Positions 4,668 to 10,932 of a stretch of DNA of 10,932 nt are shown here, piece by piece. The translations under genes and the position numbers were made by a program. Each line of letters starts with the position of its first letter. Positions within the stretch are counted from its first letter, which is position 1. Below the pieces are notes generated by a model. The model searched no databases, was not told the origin of the DNA, and saw nothing but the letters and a program-made list of their open reading frames with translations. The stretch spans positions 1 through 10,932 of the forward strand of contig JAGWUU010000087.1 of NCBI GenBank assembly GCA_028868335.1. The letters are read 5' to 3'. This stretch comes from Sphingomonadales bacterium. GTDB taxonomy: Bacteria > Pseudomonadota > Alphaproteobacteria > Sphingomonadales > Sphingomonadaceae.

Positions 4668-5038
4668 ACAGCGAACGCACCCGCTTCTATCGCGACAAGC
4701 TGAACGGCAAGATTCTCGGCGTCTGCGCAGGGATTGCCGATTACACCGGGGTTGACGTGCTGTGGGTGCGTCTGGGTACGGTGGTGTTCACCCTGTCCAC
4801 CGGCTTTGGCATCCCGCTCTACATCATCCTGGCGCTGCTCGCCGACAAGAAGCCCGCGCACCTCTATTCCGACCAGCAGGAGCAGCGCTTCTGGCAGGGC
4901 GTGCGCCAGTCGCCCAGCCGCACCGCCAAGCAGGTCCGGGCACAGATGCGCGACATCGACCGGCGCCTGGCCGAGGTGGAAGCCTATTACGTCAGCAACA
5001 ATCCGCGCCTTTCCGCCGAAATCGAGCGGTTGCGCTAA
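4664..5038 (+). CDS. pspC: Phage shock protein PspC
   Basis: PspC is an inner-membrane sensor/effector partner of PspB. The 124-residue protein carries the PspC domain at about 7-62: RFYRDKLNGKILGVCAGIADYTGVDVLWVRL, then hydrophobic residues 37-60 with the GIPLYIILALLAD pattern. GVCAGIADY is the family hallmark. The cytoplasmic tail (about 84-124) is a coiled coil ending EVEAYYVSNNPRLSAEIERL, corresponding to the 'YVTSxxFxLxxxF' tail of enterobacterial PspC. This tail module also recurs in the four genes that follow. The start is GTG 4664, overlapping the pspB stop as GTGA, implying coupled translation. No N-terminal AT-rich or foreign signature is visible. Confidence 0.93.
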   Translation: MNSERTRFYRDKLNGKILGVCAGIADYTGVDVLWVRLGTVVFTLSTGFGIPLYIILALLADKKPAHLYSDQQEQRFWQGVRQSPSRTAKQVRAQMRDIDRRLAEVEAYYVSNNPRLSAEIERLR

Positions 5039-5060
5039 GTCTCAATCAAGGGGGAATGCC

Positions 5061-5351
5061 ATGGGACCCGACACTATCTGGGTACTGATACCGCTGGCCG
5101 CGTTGTCGATCCCGATCTTCAAGGCCTGGACCCGCCACCGCGAACGCATCGTCCAGATGCAGATGCAGGCCGCGGCGGAAAAGGCGGCACAATACGCCAG
5201 CCACACCACGGAACTGGAAGACCGGGTCCGCGTGCTGGAACGCATCGTCACCGACCGTGGTTATGACGTTGCCACCCAGATCGAGGCCCTGCGCGACGCA
5301 CGCAAGGTGGAGGCGTTGCTGGACTCGCATGACAAGGATGTCCGGTCATGA
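5061..5351 (+). CDS. Psp-linked small membrane protein with PspB/PspC-like tail (1)
   Basis: The 96-residue product has an N-terminal membrane segment (about 6-20, IWVLIPLAALSIPIF), a basic boundary KAWTRHRER, an alanine/glutamine-rich stretch, and a coiled coil at 51-79 reading ELEDRVRVLERIVTDRGYDV then QIEALRD. That last module mirrors the tails of PspB and PspC. A Shine-Dalgarno GGGGGA at 5050-5055 precedes the ATG by 5 bases, and the gene starts 22 bases after pspC. The next gene overlaps it by 4 bases. It is inferred to sit in the inner membrane with the coiled coil in the cytoplasm, possibly pairing with PspB/PspC. It is not a recognised named protein, and the function is unproven. Confidence 0.8.
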   Translation: MGPDTIWVLIPLAALSIPIFKAWTRHRERIVQMQMQAAAEKAAQYASHTTELEDRVRVLERIVTDRGYDVATQIEALRDARKVEALLDSHDKDVRS

Positions 5352-5620
5352 ACTTCGGTGATGTCATGGGACTGGCGCTGGTTGTCGGCGGCGTGATCGC
5401 AATCTTCGCCGTCGTGATGGAGGGCTACAAGGCCCGGTGCCGGGTGCGTGAGCGTGAGATCGAACTCAAACTGGCTCAATCCGGCGCGTCGTCGCTGGAG
5501 CGCAGCGCCGCAGTCGAGATTCTGGAAGATCGAGTTCGTGTTCTGGAACGCATCGCCACCGATCGGGGCAATGACATTGCCATGCAGATCGAAGCCTTGC
5601 GCGAATTGCCCAAGAATTAA
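5348..5620 (+). CDS. Psp-linked small membrane protein with PspB/PspC-like tail (2)
   Basis: The 90-residue product resembles the preceding protein. It has a membrane segment at about 6-24 (VMGLALVVGGVIAIFAVVM), a basic helix with KARCRVREREIELKL, and the module ILEDRVRVLERIATDRGNDI plus QIEALRE at 58-86. Over 28 aligned residues of the module, 23 are identical to the previous protein, and the DNA is 68/83 identical, so the two arose by duplication. The ATG overlaps the upstream stop (ATGA), so translation is probably coupled. A cysteine at residue 31 just inside the membrane is notable and has no known role. Function is inferred only from the operon: membrane-stress sensing or PspA recruitment. 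Confidence 0.8.
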   Translation: MNFGDVMGLALVVGGVIAIFAVVMEGYKARCRVREREIELKLAQSGASSLERSAAVEILEDRVRVLERIATDRGNDIAMQIEALRELPKN

Positions 5621-5633
5621 AGGAGTTAGAGGG

Positions 5634-5912
5634 ATGAGTGGAGGCGTCATCGCCATTGTCATCGTCGCGATCGTCACCAGCATGATCGTGCGACTGGCCA
5701 AGATCCGTGCCGGGATCGATCCGGACGGCAGACAGCGCCACGGGCGCGGCCAGCCGCTGCTCGATCCGGCCCAGCCCAGTCAGCGCGAGCGGGAATTGCA
5801 GCGCGAGGTCGAGGACCTGCGCGAGCGCATCCACGTCCTTGAACGCATCGCTACCGATGGCCGCCGCCCGCAGGCGCTGGCCGACGAAATCGAGCGCCTG
5901 CGCGACAACTAG
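5634..5912 (+). CDS. Psp-linked small membrane protein with PspB/PspC-like tail (3)
   Basis: The 92-residue product begins MSGG and has a hydrophobic segment at about 4-19 (GVIAIVIVAIVTSMIV). A flexible polar linker rich in R, G, P and Q follows (24-50), then the coiled coil VEDLRERIHVLERIATD (59-75) and the ending ADEIERLRDN. The ending closely resembles the PspC tail AEIERLR, and the ERI.VLERIATD core is shared with the preceding two proteins. AAGGAG at 5620-5625 is 8 bases before the ATG, and the gap from the upstream gene is 13 bases. The linker makes it differ from the others and suggests a longer reach from the membrane. The function is unknown; membership of the operon is clear. Confidence 0.78.
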   Translation: MSGGVIAIVIVAIVTSMIVRLAKIRAGIDPDGRQRHGRGQPLLDPAQPSQRERELQREVEDLRERIHVLERIATDGRRPQALADEIERLRDN

Positions 5913-5937
5913 GCGCGGAATTCTGGGAGAACCCGCA

Positions 5938-6171
5938 ATGACCAGCGAATACCTCCTGATTGCTCTCACCGCCCTGACCGGGATTGCCATCATCGCCGCC
6001 GCCGCGCTGCGCGGATGGCAGGGCTGGCTGACGCTCAAGACCCGCGAGCTTGACCAGCATCGCCCGGAAATCGAAGGCGGTGCGGCAGGCGGCATGGCCC
6101 GCATCGAGATCGCCGACCTCAAGGAACGCATCCGCAAGCTTGAAGCGATCGCCGCCGGGGTCGACCTGTAA
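5938..6171 (+). CDS. Psp-linked small membrane protein with shortened PspB-like tail (4)
   Basis: The 77-residue product is the last and shortest of the series. A hydrophobic segment at about 5-24 (YLLIALTALTGIAIIAAAAL) is followed by RGWQGW, a polar stretch, and the coiled coil IEIADLKERIRKLEAIAAG (56-74). The module retains the heptad pattern L.ERI..LE.I but lacks the 'EIERLR' end, so it is closer to PspB than to PspC in layout. GGGAGA at 5925-5930 precedes the ATG by 7 bases. It begins 25 bases after the previous gene and is followed by a 58-base gap before sufE, so it probably ends the psp operon, although no clear terminator is visible. Confidence 0.75.
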   Translation: MTSEYLLIALTALTGIAIIAAAALRGWQGWLTLKTRELDQHRPEIEGGAAGGMARIEIADLKERIRKLEAIAAGVDL

Positions 6172-6229
6172 CGGATCGGGCGCAACATCAGTCATTGCAT
6201 GCCCCCGCGCCAATGCTAGACGCACCGCG

Positions 6230-6637
6230 ATGCGCAGCCTCTCCGATATTCTTGACGAGTACGAATTCCTCGATGGCGATGAACGTTATCGCCTGTTGAT
6301 CGAGTTGGGGCGCGAGCTGGAGCCGATGCCCGCCGCGCTCAAGACCGACGCCACGCTGGTACGCGGCTGCTCCGCCTCGGTCTGGGTCTATCCGGTGCCG
6401 CAGGCCGATGGCCGCCTGCATTTCCTTGCGGACAGCAACGCCGCGATCACCAAGGGTATCGTCGCATTGGTGCTGGCCGCCGTTCAGGACCAGCCTGCGC
6501 GCGAGGTAGCGGGGATGGACATCGCCGGCGCGCTGGAACCTTTCGATCTCAAGAACCAGCTCTCCTCCAACCGCACGCAGGGGGTGCCCAATATGATCGC
6601 GCTGGTAAAGGAAACGGCCGCCCGGATCGCCGGCTGA
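6230..6637 (+). CDS. sufE: SufE-family sulfur acceptor protein
   Basis: SufE accepts persulfide sulfur from the cysteine desulfurase SufS for iron-sulfur cluster assembly in the cytoplasm. The 135-residue protein (E. coli 138) shows the family plan: N-terminal ILDEYEFLDGDERYRLLIEL, LVRGCSASVWV with the catalytic Cys47, and the C-terminal SSNRTQGVPNMIALVKE motif. The ATG at 6230 has no good Shine-Dalgarno, but the protein starts where the family does. The rest of a suf operon is not next to it; it lies alone between psp and leu genes, which is often seen for stand-alone SufE. It could equally be a CsdE-like paralogue. Confidence 0.92.
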   Translation: MRSLSDILDEYEFLDGDERYRLLIELGRELEPMPAALKTDATLVRGCSASVWVYPVPQADGRLHFLADSNAAITKGIVALVLAAVQDQPAREVAGMDIAGALEPFDLKNQLSSNRTQGVPNMIALVKETAARIAG

Positions 6638-6689
6638 TCGAGCGCAAGGGTTGCCAGACTCACCCGGCCTGCCTAGGCGCGATAGCATC

Positions 6690-8126
6690 ATGGCCACCAG
6701 ACCCCGCACCCTCTATGAAAAGATTTGGGACGCTCACGTCGTCGAACGGCGCGAGGACGGCACCTGTCTGATCTACATTGATCGCCACCTGGTCCACGAA
6801 GTGACCAGCCCGCAGGCCTTCGAGGCACTGCGTCTTGCTGGTCGTCCGGTGCGTCGGCCCGACCTGACGCTGGCGGTTCCCGATCACAACCTGCCCACCA
6901 CCGCGCGCCGTGACGCGCAGGGCAAGGCGATCCCGATAGCCGATCTGGAAAGCGCGCAGCAACTCGCCGCGCTGGAGAGAAATGCCCCGGAATTTGGCAT
7001 TCGCCTGATTGGTGATGCAGATGCGGAACAGGGCATCGTTCATGTCGTCGGACCCGAGCAGGGCTTCTCGCTCCCCGGCGCGACGATCGTGTGCGGAGAC
7101 AGCCATACCGCCTGCCATGGCGGGCTGGGTGCGCTGGCCTTCGGGATCGGGACGAGCGAGGTCGAGCATGTCCTCGCCACCCAGACGCTGCTGCTCAAGC
7201 AGTCGCGGACCATGGAGGTTCGCGTAGAGGGCGATCTTGGTCCCGGCGTGACTGCCAAGGACGTGGTGCTGCACATCGGCGGACTGCTTCGCGCCTCGGG
7301 CGGAACCGGCTATGTCATTGAATATACGGGATCAGCAATCCGCGGCCTGTCGATCGAGGGGCGGCTCACCATCTCCAACATGGCGATCGAGCATGGCGCC
7401 CGCGCCGGCCTGATCGCGCCCGACGACAAGACCTTCGCCTATGTAAAGGGCCGCCCCTATGCCCCGAACGGCGCGGAATGGGACGCGGCCGTCGCATGGT
7501 GGCGCAGCCTCGCCACCGATCCGGGCGCGAAGTTCGACAAGGTGGTGGTGATCGACGCGGCTGACATCGTTCCCTCGGTCACCTGGGGAACCAGCCCGGA
7601 AGACGTCGTTCCGATCACCGGAACGGTCCCCGCGCCAGAGGATTTTGCCGATCCTTCCAAGCAGGATGCTGCGCGCAAATCACTGGAATACATGGGTCTT
7701 GAACCCGGCCAGAAGCTTACCGACGTAGAGATTCAGAACGTATTCATCGGTTCCTGCACCAACAGCCGGATCGAGGATCTCAGAGCGGCCGCAAAGGTGC
7801 TGAAAGGACGCACCAAGGCTTCTAACGTGCGCTGGGCGGTGGTCGTACCGGGTTCGGGGCTGGTCAAGCAGCAAGCCGAGGCCGAGGGGCTGGACAAGGT
7901 GTTCATCGCCGCCGGTTTCGAGTGGCGCGAGCCGGGTTGTTCAGCCTGCCTCGGCATGAACCCCGACAAGGTTCCGGCGGGCGAGCGCTGCGCCTCCACT
8001 TCCAACCGCAACTTCGTCGGCAGGCAGGGACCGGGCAGCCGTACCCACCTCGTCTCACCGGCGACCGCCGCGGCGTCCGCGATCGCCGGCAAGCTGGCCG
8101 ACGTGCGCGAACTTGCCGAAAGCTAA
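6690..8126 (+). CDS. leuC: 3-isopropylmalate dehydratase large subunit
   Basis: LeuC with LeuD isomerises 2-isopropylmalate to 3-isopropylmalate in leucine biosynthesis. The 478-residue protein (E. coli 466) belongs to the aconitase superfamily. The three cysteines that should hold the [4Fe-4S] cluster are visible: Cys356 in GSCTNSR, and Cys417 and Cys420 in PGCSACLGMN. Other hallmarks are KIWDAHVV at the start, VCGDSHTACHGGLGALAFGIGTSEVEHVLATQ, and SNRNFVGRQGPGSRTHL near the end. The ATG at 6690 gives the standard N-terminus, but only a weak AGGCGC precedes it. No leucine-rich leader peptide or attenuator is visible in the 52 bases after sufE. The leu genes here are followed by a small membrane gene and leuD. 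Confidence 0.97.
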   Translation: MATRPRTLYEKIWDAHVVERREDGTCLIYIDRHLVHEVTSPQAFEALRLAGRPVRRPDLTLAVPDHNLPTTARRDAQGKAIPIADLESAQQLAALERNAPEFGIRLIGDADAEQGIVHVVGPEQGFSLPGATIVCGDSHTACHGGLGALAFGIGTSEVEHVLATQTLLLKQSRTMEVRVEGDLGPGVTAKDVVLHIGGLLRASGGTGYVIEYTGSAIRGLSIEGRLTISNMAIEHGARAGLIAPDDKTFAYVKGRPYAPNGAEWDAAVAWWRSLATDPGAKFDKVVVIDAADIVPSVTWGTSPEDVVPITGTVPAPEDFADPSKQDAARKSLEYMGLEPGQKLTDVEIQNVFIGSCTNSRIEDLRAAAKVLKGRTKASNVRWAVVVPGSGLVKQQAEAEGLDKVFIAAGFEWREPGCSACLGMNPDKVPAGERCASTSNRNFVGRQGPGSRTHLVSPATAAASAIAGKLADVRELAES

Positions 8127-8165
8127 CACTTGCCACCTTCCCCCTGAGGCGGACATAACGAGCCC

Positions 8166-8339
8166 ATGACCGACAAACCCGACAAATCCAACTGGGCCGA
8201 CAAGGCCGCGCTGGCCGGCGCTGCGATCGGATCGGCCGCCCTCGCCGCTGCGCTGCTCTATGCCTCGCGCCGCAAGGAGCAGGCGAAGAAGCCGACCTCG
8301 CCTCCACCCCACCCCGAAGACGCGCCGGAAACCGATTGA
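8166..8339 (+). CDS. Small single-pass membrane protein between leuC and leuD (57 aa)
   Basis: A 57-residue frame between leuC and leuD reads MTDKPDKSNWADKAALAGAA, then a hydrophobic alanine-rich segment at about 15-34 (ALAGAAIGSAALAAALLYAS), RRKEQAKK, and a proline-rich acidic tail. It is predicted to be a single-pass membrane protein; function is unknown. It starts 39 bases after the leuC stop and its TGA shares its last base with the leuD ATG, so it is coupled to leuD. A weak CGAG or GGA precedes the ATG. Small genes of this position and composition seem to recur in sphingomonads, from memory only. It has good GC-ending codons and is easily missed because of its size. Confidence 0.7.
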   Translation: MTDKPDKSNWADKAALAGAAIGSAALAAALLYASRRKEQAKKPTSPPPHPEDAPETD

Positions 8340-8953
8340 TGGACGCCGTGCACGAAGTCAGCGGCCGGGCGATCCCGTTCGGCCTCAAGAACGTCGATAC
8401 CGACGTGATCATTCCGGCCAAGTGGCTAAAGACCATCACGCGGGACGGCATGGGCCAGGGCGCCTTCGAAACCCTGCGCGCCAATCCCGACAACCTGTTC
8501 GATTCGCCCGAGTTCAAGGGATCGCCGATCCTGATCGCGGGTGACAACTTCGGCTGCGGATCAAGCCGCGAACACGCCGCCTGGGCCTTGCTCGATCTTG
8601 GCATCACGGCTGTCATCGCCCCCAGTTTCTCGGACATCTTTTCCGGCAATGCCTTCAAGAACGGCATCCTCACCGTTGTCCTGCCGCAACAGGCGATCGA
8701 CCGGCTGATGGAAGTGGCGCGCACCGATCCGGTGACGATCGACCTGGAACACCAGACCGTCACCACGCCATTCCAGGATCGCTTCCCTTTCGAGATCGAC
8801 CCGTTCCGCAAGCATTGCCTGTTGAACGGACTGGATGAGGTCGGGCTGACCATGGCCCGCGGCGATGCCATTTCGAGCTACGAAGATTCCGCCCGCACGG
8901 CCATGCCGTGGCTGGCGCATCCGCACCTGCATCAGGGAGAACACGCAGCATGA
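8339..8953 (+). CDS. leuD: 3-isopropylmalate dehydratase small subunit
   Basis: LeuD is the swivel-domain partner of LeuC in leucine biosynthesis. The 204-residue product (E. coli 201) contains the family markers NVDTDVIIPAKWLK (18-31), GDNFGCGSSREHAAWAL and IIAPSFSDIFSGNAFKNGIL-type sequence (here VIAPSFSDIFSGNAFKNGIL). It starts ATG 8339 sharing one base with the preceding TGA (TGATG). GGAA lies about 8 bases before, and the in-frame TTG just ahead is rejected. The 3' end overlaps the next gene by 4 bases (ATGA), so leuC, the small gene, leuD and the oxidoreductase probably form one transcript. Confidence 0.97.
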   Translation: MDAVHEVSGRAIPFGLKNVDTDVIIPAKWLKTITRDGMGQGAFETLRANPDNLFDSPEFKGSPILIAGDNFGCGSSREHAAWALLDLGITAVIAPSFSDIFSGNAFKNGILTVVLPQQAIDRLMEVARTDPVTIDLEHQTVTTPFQDRFPFEIDPFRKHCLLNGLDEVGLTMARGDAISSYEDSARTAMPWLAHPHLHQGEHAA

Positions 8954-9948
8954 AGGCATTGCGCAGCCACGCCGTCGGTGGACCGGAAACCCTCAGCCTC
9001 GACGAGCTCGATAGTCCCGTTCCCGGCCCCGGCCAGGTGCGGATCGCGGTCAAGGCCTGCGCGATCAACTATCCCGACGTGCTGATCATCCGTGATTTGT
9101 ACCAGTTCAAGCCGGCCCGTCCCTTTTCACCGGGCGGCGAACTTTCGGGCGTGGTCGATGCCGTGGGCGATGGCGTTACCCAGTGGAAGCCGGGGGACCG
9201 GGTGATCGCGATGATGGGCAACGGCGGGCTCGCCACCGAAGTCCTGGCCGATGCCGCGAAGCTGTTCCCGCTGCCCGAAGGCGTCGATTTCGCCACCGGC
9301 GCGTCGCTGCTGATGACCTATGGCACCAACATGCACGGCCTGTTCGATCGCGGCCACCTCAAGGCGGGCGACACGCTGCTGGTGCTGGGCGCCGCGGGCG
9401 GCGTCGGCCTTTCGGCGGTGGAACTGGGCAAGGCCTATGGCGCGCGCGTGGTCGCCGCCGTGTCGAACCAGGAAAAGGCCGATGTCGCGCGCGAACACGG
9501 CGCGGACGAGGTCGTGATCTATCCCCAAGCCCCGTTCGACAAGGACCAGTCCAAGGCCCTGGCCGAAGCGTTCAAGGCGGCGTGCGGCCAGGACGGCGCC
9601 AACGTGGTCTATGACATCGTCGGCGGCGACTATTCCGAACCGGCGCTGCGCTCGATCGCCTGGGAAGGCCGGTTCTGCGTGGTCGGCTTCCCGGCGGGAA
9701 TCGCGCGGATGCCGCTCAATCTCACCCTTCTCAAGAGCTGCGACATCTGCGGGGTGTTCTGGGGCGCTTTCGCCGCGCGCGATCCCAAGGCCAACGCCGC
9801 GCACATCGCCACGCTGTTCGACCTGCTTCAGGCAGGCAAGATCAAGCCGCGCGTCTCCGCGACCTTCCCGTTGGCGCGGGGCGGCGAGGCGATTCAGATG
9901 CTTGCCGAACGCAAGGCGATCGGCAAAGTCGTTGTGACAATGGAGTAA
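8950..9948 (+). CDS. NAD(P)H:quinone oxidoreductase family protein (MDR, zinc-free)
   Basis: The 332-residue protein belongs to the medium-chain dehydrogenase/reductase superfamily, quinone-oxidoreductase branch. The nucleotide-binding loop LVLGAAGGVG (144-153) is followed by AVELGKAYGARVVAAVSN. Other markers are ACAINYPDVLIIR (36-48), GGELSGVV (62-69), VGDGVTQWKPGDRV (72-85), and GRFCVVGFPAG. The cysteine-rich structural-zinc lobe of alcohol dehydrogenases is absent, in line with the QOR branch. The substrate cannot be read from the sequence; quinones or enoyl-type compounds are typical. The ATG overlaps the leuD stop, with GGGAGA upstream. Its link to leucine synthesis is unusual and may be only a shared transcript. 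Confidence 0.9.
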   Translation: MKALRSHAVGGPETLSLDELDSPVPGPGQVRIAVKACAINYPDVLIIRDLYQFKPARPFSPGGELSGVVDAVGDGVTQWKPGDRVIAMMGNGGLATEVLADAAKLFPLPEGVDFATGASLLMTYGTNMHGLFDRGHLKAGDTLLVLGAAGGVGLSAVELGKAYGARVVAAVSNQEKADVAREHGADEVVIYPQAPFDKDQSKALAEAFKAACGQDGANVVYDIVGGDYSEPALRSIAWEGRFCVVGFPAGIARMPLNLTLLKSCDICGVFWGAFAARDPKANAAHIATLFDLLQAGKIKPRVSATFPLARGGEAIQMLAERKAIGKVVVTME

Positions 9949-10070
9949 CGCACCTCGCCATTTGACGGCTGCGCTTGCCAGTCCCGCCGGACCGTGCAAG
10001 GGCAGCCACAAATCGAACCTTCCTCCGTCCGGCCCCGACAGGTCGGAGTGGAGCCACGCCAGGAGCCGAA

Positions 10071-10394
10071 ATGACCGATTTCAAAGACCGCGAGCGCGCC
10101 GAGGAAGCCAAGTTCGCCCGCGACGAGGAAATGCACTTTCGCATTCACGCTCGCCGCAACCGCCTGCTGGGCGAATGGGCGGCGCAGAAGATGGGCCTCT
10201 CCGCCGTCGAGGCCGAAGCCTATGCCAAGAGCGTGGTCCAGGCCGATTTCGAGGAAGCCGGCGACGAGGACGTGGTCCGCAAGGTTCTCGGCGACCTGGT
10301 TTCAGCCGGGCAGGACGTCAGCGAAGCCGACGTGCGCATCGCGCTTGAAGCCAAGGCGGTTGAAGCGCGCCGCGCCATGATGGGCGAAGGCTGA
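10071..10394 (+). CDS. DUF1476 protein, F1-ATPase zeta-subunit (inhibitor) type
   Basis: The 107-residue product begins MTDFKDRERAEEAKFARDEE, continues with RRNRLLGEWAAQKMGL, and contains AEAYAKSVVQADFEEAGDED. This is the full DUF1476 signature of the alphaproteobacterial zeta subunit that inhibits the F1FO-ATPase. In Paracoccus the N-terminal helix inserts into F1 to stop ATP hydrolysis; whether this homologue does so is inferred. No membrane segment is present. AGGAG at 10061-10065 is 5 bases before the ATG. The gene follows a 122-base gap after the oxidoreductase and is 3 bases ahead of the bolA-like gene; together with the glutaredoxin the order is common in this class. Confidence 0.93.
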   Translation: MTDFKDRERAEEAKFARDEEMHFRIHARRNRLLGEWAAQKMGLSAVEAEAYAKSVVQADFEEAGDEDVVRKVLGDLVSAGQDVSEADVRIALEAKAVEARRAMMGEG

Positions 10395-10397
10395 GCC

Positions 10398-10631
10398 ATG
10401 GCAATGGCGGCAACCGAAATCGAGGCGCTGATCCGCGCCGCACTGCCCGATGCCGCCGTCACCATCACCGATCTGGCAGGAGACGGTGATCACTATTCCG
10501 CCCATGTCGTTTCGGCCGCCTTTGTCGGCAAGCCGCGCGTGGCGCAGCACAAGCTGGTCTATGCCGCGCTCGGCGGCCGGATGGGCGGCGCGCTTCACGC
10601 CTTGCAACTGACCACCGCCGTCCCCAATTGA
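10398..10631 (+). CDS. BolA/IbaG family protein
   Basis: This 77-residue protein is a single BolA domain, with start MAMAATEIEALIRAALPDAA, a GDGDHYSAHVVSAAF core, QHKLVYAALGGRMGG near the C-terminus, and no membrane segment. BolA proteins bind monothiol glutaredoxins and share [2Fe-2S] clusters with them in the cytoplasm; the adjacent glutaredoxin is the expected partner. Histidine in the conserved HKLVY position is the likely cluster ligand. The ATG at 10398 is 3 bases after the DUF1476 stop with GAAGG at 10386-10390; another in-frame ATG at 10404 is possible. It is shorter than classical BolA and closer to the IbaG/BolA2 group. Confidence 0.92.
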   Translation: MAMAATEIEALIRAALPDAAVTITDLAGDGDHYSAHVVSAAFVGKPRVAQHKLVYAALGGRMGGALHALQLTTAVPN

Positions 10632-10651
10632 GCGGGCGAGGAGTTTCACTC

Positions 10652-10932
10652 ATGTCCGATACCCCCGTGTCCACAACCAACGCCCGCATCGCGGAAATCG
10701 TCGGCGGCAATGACGTCGTCCTGTTCATGAAGGGTACGCCGCTGTTCCCGCAGTGCGGCTTTTCAAGCCGCGCCGTTGCGATTCTCGATCACCTTGGCGT
10801 TGCCTATGAGGGCGTCGACGTGTTGCAGGACATGGAAATCCGCCAGGGCATCAAGAACTTTTCCGACTGGCCGACCATCCCCCAGCTCTACGTGAAGGGT
10901 GAATTCGTTGGCGGCAGCGACATCATGATGGA
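10652..10932 (+). CDS. grxD: Monothiol glutaredoxin, Grx4 family (truncated by window end)
   Basis: The gene runs off the right edge; 93 codons are visible out of about 105-115 expected. The product has MKGTP (26-30) and the CGFS active site (35-38), characteristic of monothiol Grx4/GrxD. Glutathione-binding features WPTIPQLYVKGEFVGGSDIM lie close to the edge. Grx4 homodimers or heterodimers with BolA carry a [2Fe-2S] cluster and pass it to acceptor proteins. GAGGAG at 10637-10642 is 9 bases before the ATG at 10652, 20 bases after the bolA-like stop. Family assignment is certain. Confidence 0.96.
   Translation, partial: MSDTPVSTTNARIAEIVGGNDVVLFMKGTPLFPQCGFSSRAVAILDHLGVAYEGVDVLQDMEIRQGIKNFSDWPTIPQLYVKGEFVGGSDIMM

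Noticed and set aside
6638..6689. Leucine attenuator or leader peptide before leuC
   Set aside because: The 52 bases after sufE contain no leucine-codon run, start codon with ribosome site, or paired hairpins.
9127..10011. A 294-codon minus-strand frame opposite the quinone oxidoreductase
   Set aside because: It is a mirror frame of a solid MDR gene; composition is arginine/histidine/alanine-rich with no domain.
10023..10048. Hairpin-like CTCCG/CGGAG and CCGAC/GTCGG upstream of the DUF1476 gene
   Set aside because: The alternative stems are short, the inner loop is only two bases and no T-run follows, so neither a terminator nor a riboswitch can be supported.

Overview
The window is a GC-rich, densely packed chromosomal segment. 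It most likely comes from an alphaproteobacterium of the order Sphingomonadales (Novosphingobium / Erythrobacter / Sphingopyxis type). That placement is inferred from gene content: an F1-ATPase zeta-subunit-type gene (DUF1476), the bolA-grxD pair, a leuC-small membrane gene-leuD order, and a Psp operon under a classical PspF activator. I see no phage, transposon, CRISPR array, tRNA or rRNA.

Layout. (1) 1-82, minus: the start of rimP, running out of the window. (2) 83-384: a non-coding divergent regulatory region with a 16-bp tandem repeat and a possible promoter giving the next gene a long leader. (3) 385-1516, plus: a cold-shock protein, a second-type translation initiation factor IF-1 with a GTG start 4 bases after the csp stop, and three very small unknown proteins, the last on a TTG codon with a strong Shine-Dalgarno. 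(4) 1519-2031, minus: a zinc-ribbon plus PilZ-domain protein, convergent with the cold-shock cluster. (5) 2127-3161, minus: pspF. (6) 3262-6171, plus: a sigma54-controlled psp operon with a near-perfect -24/-12 promoter, a 53-residue membrane protein, pspA, pspB, pspC and four further small membrane proteins. (7) 6230-6637, plus: a SufE-family protein. (8) 6690-9948, plus: leuC, an unannotated-size 57-residue membrane protein, leuD and a quinone oxidoreductase, with overlapping or nearly overlapping ends. (9) 10071 to the end, plus: DUF1476 zeta-type ATPase inhibitor, bolA-like gene and a monothiol glutaredoxin cut by the window edge.

How the genes work together. The centre of interest is the envelope-stress (phage-shock) system. 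PspF keeps the tryptophan by which PspA restrains it in enterobacteria and has the GAFTGA loop that contacts sigma54. Its divergent target promoter is an excellent sigma54 site. The operon then carries pspA, pspB and pspC and continues with four single-pass membrane proteins that all end in the same short coiled-coil module found in the tails of PspB and PspC. Two of these modules are 68/83 identical in DNA. This looks like a local expansion of the PspB/PspC sensor family, and I consider it the most novel item here. A second possible novelty is a 60-residue in-frame upstream extension of pspA with its own good ribosome binding site.

The right half is dominated by leucine biosynthesis (the two isopropylmalate isomerase subunits, the large one an iron-sulfur enzyme). 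It is surrounded by proteins of iron-sulfur handling (SufE-like, BolA-like, CGFS glutaredoxin). Functional calls rest on recognising families by eye; no database search was possible.
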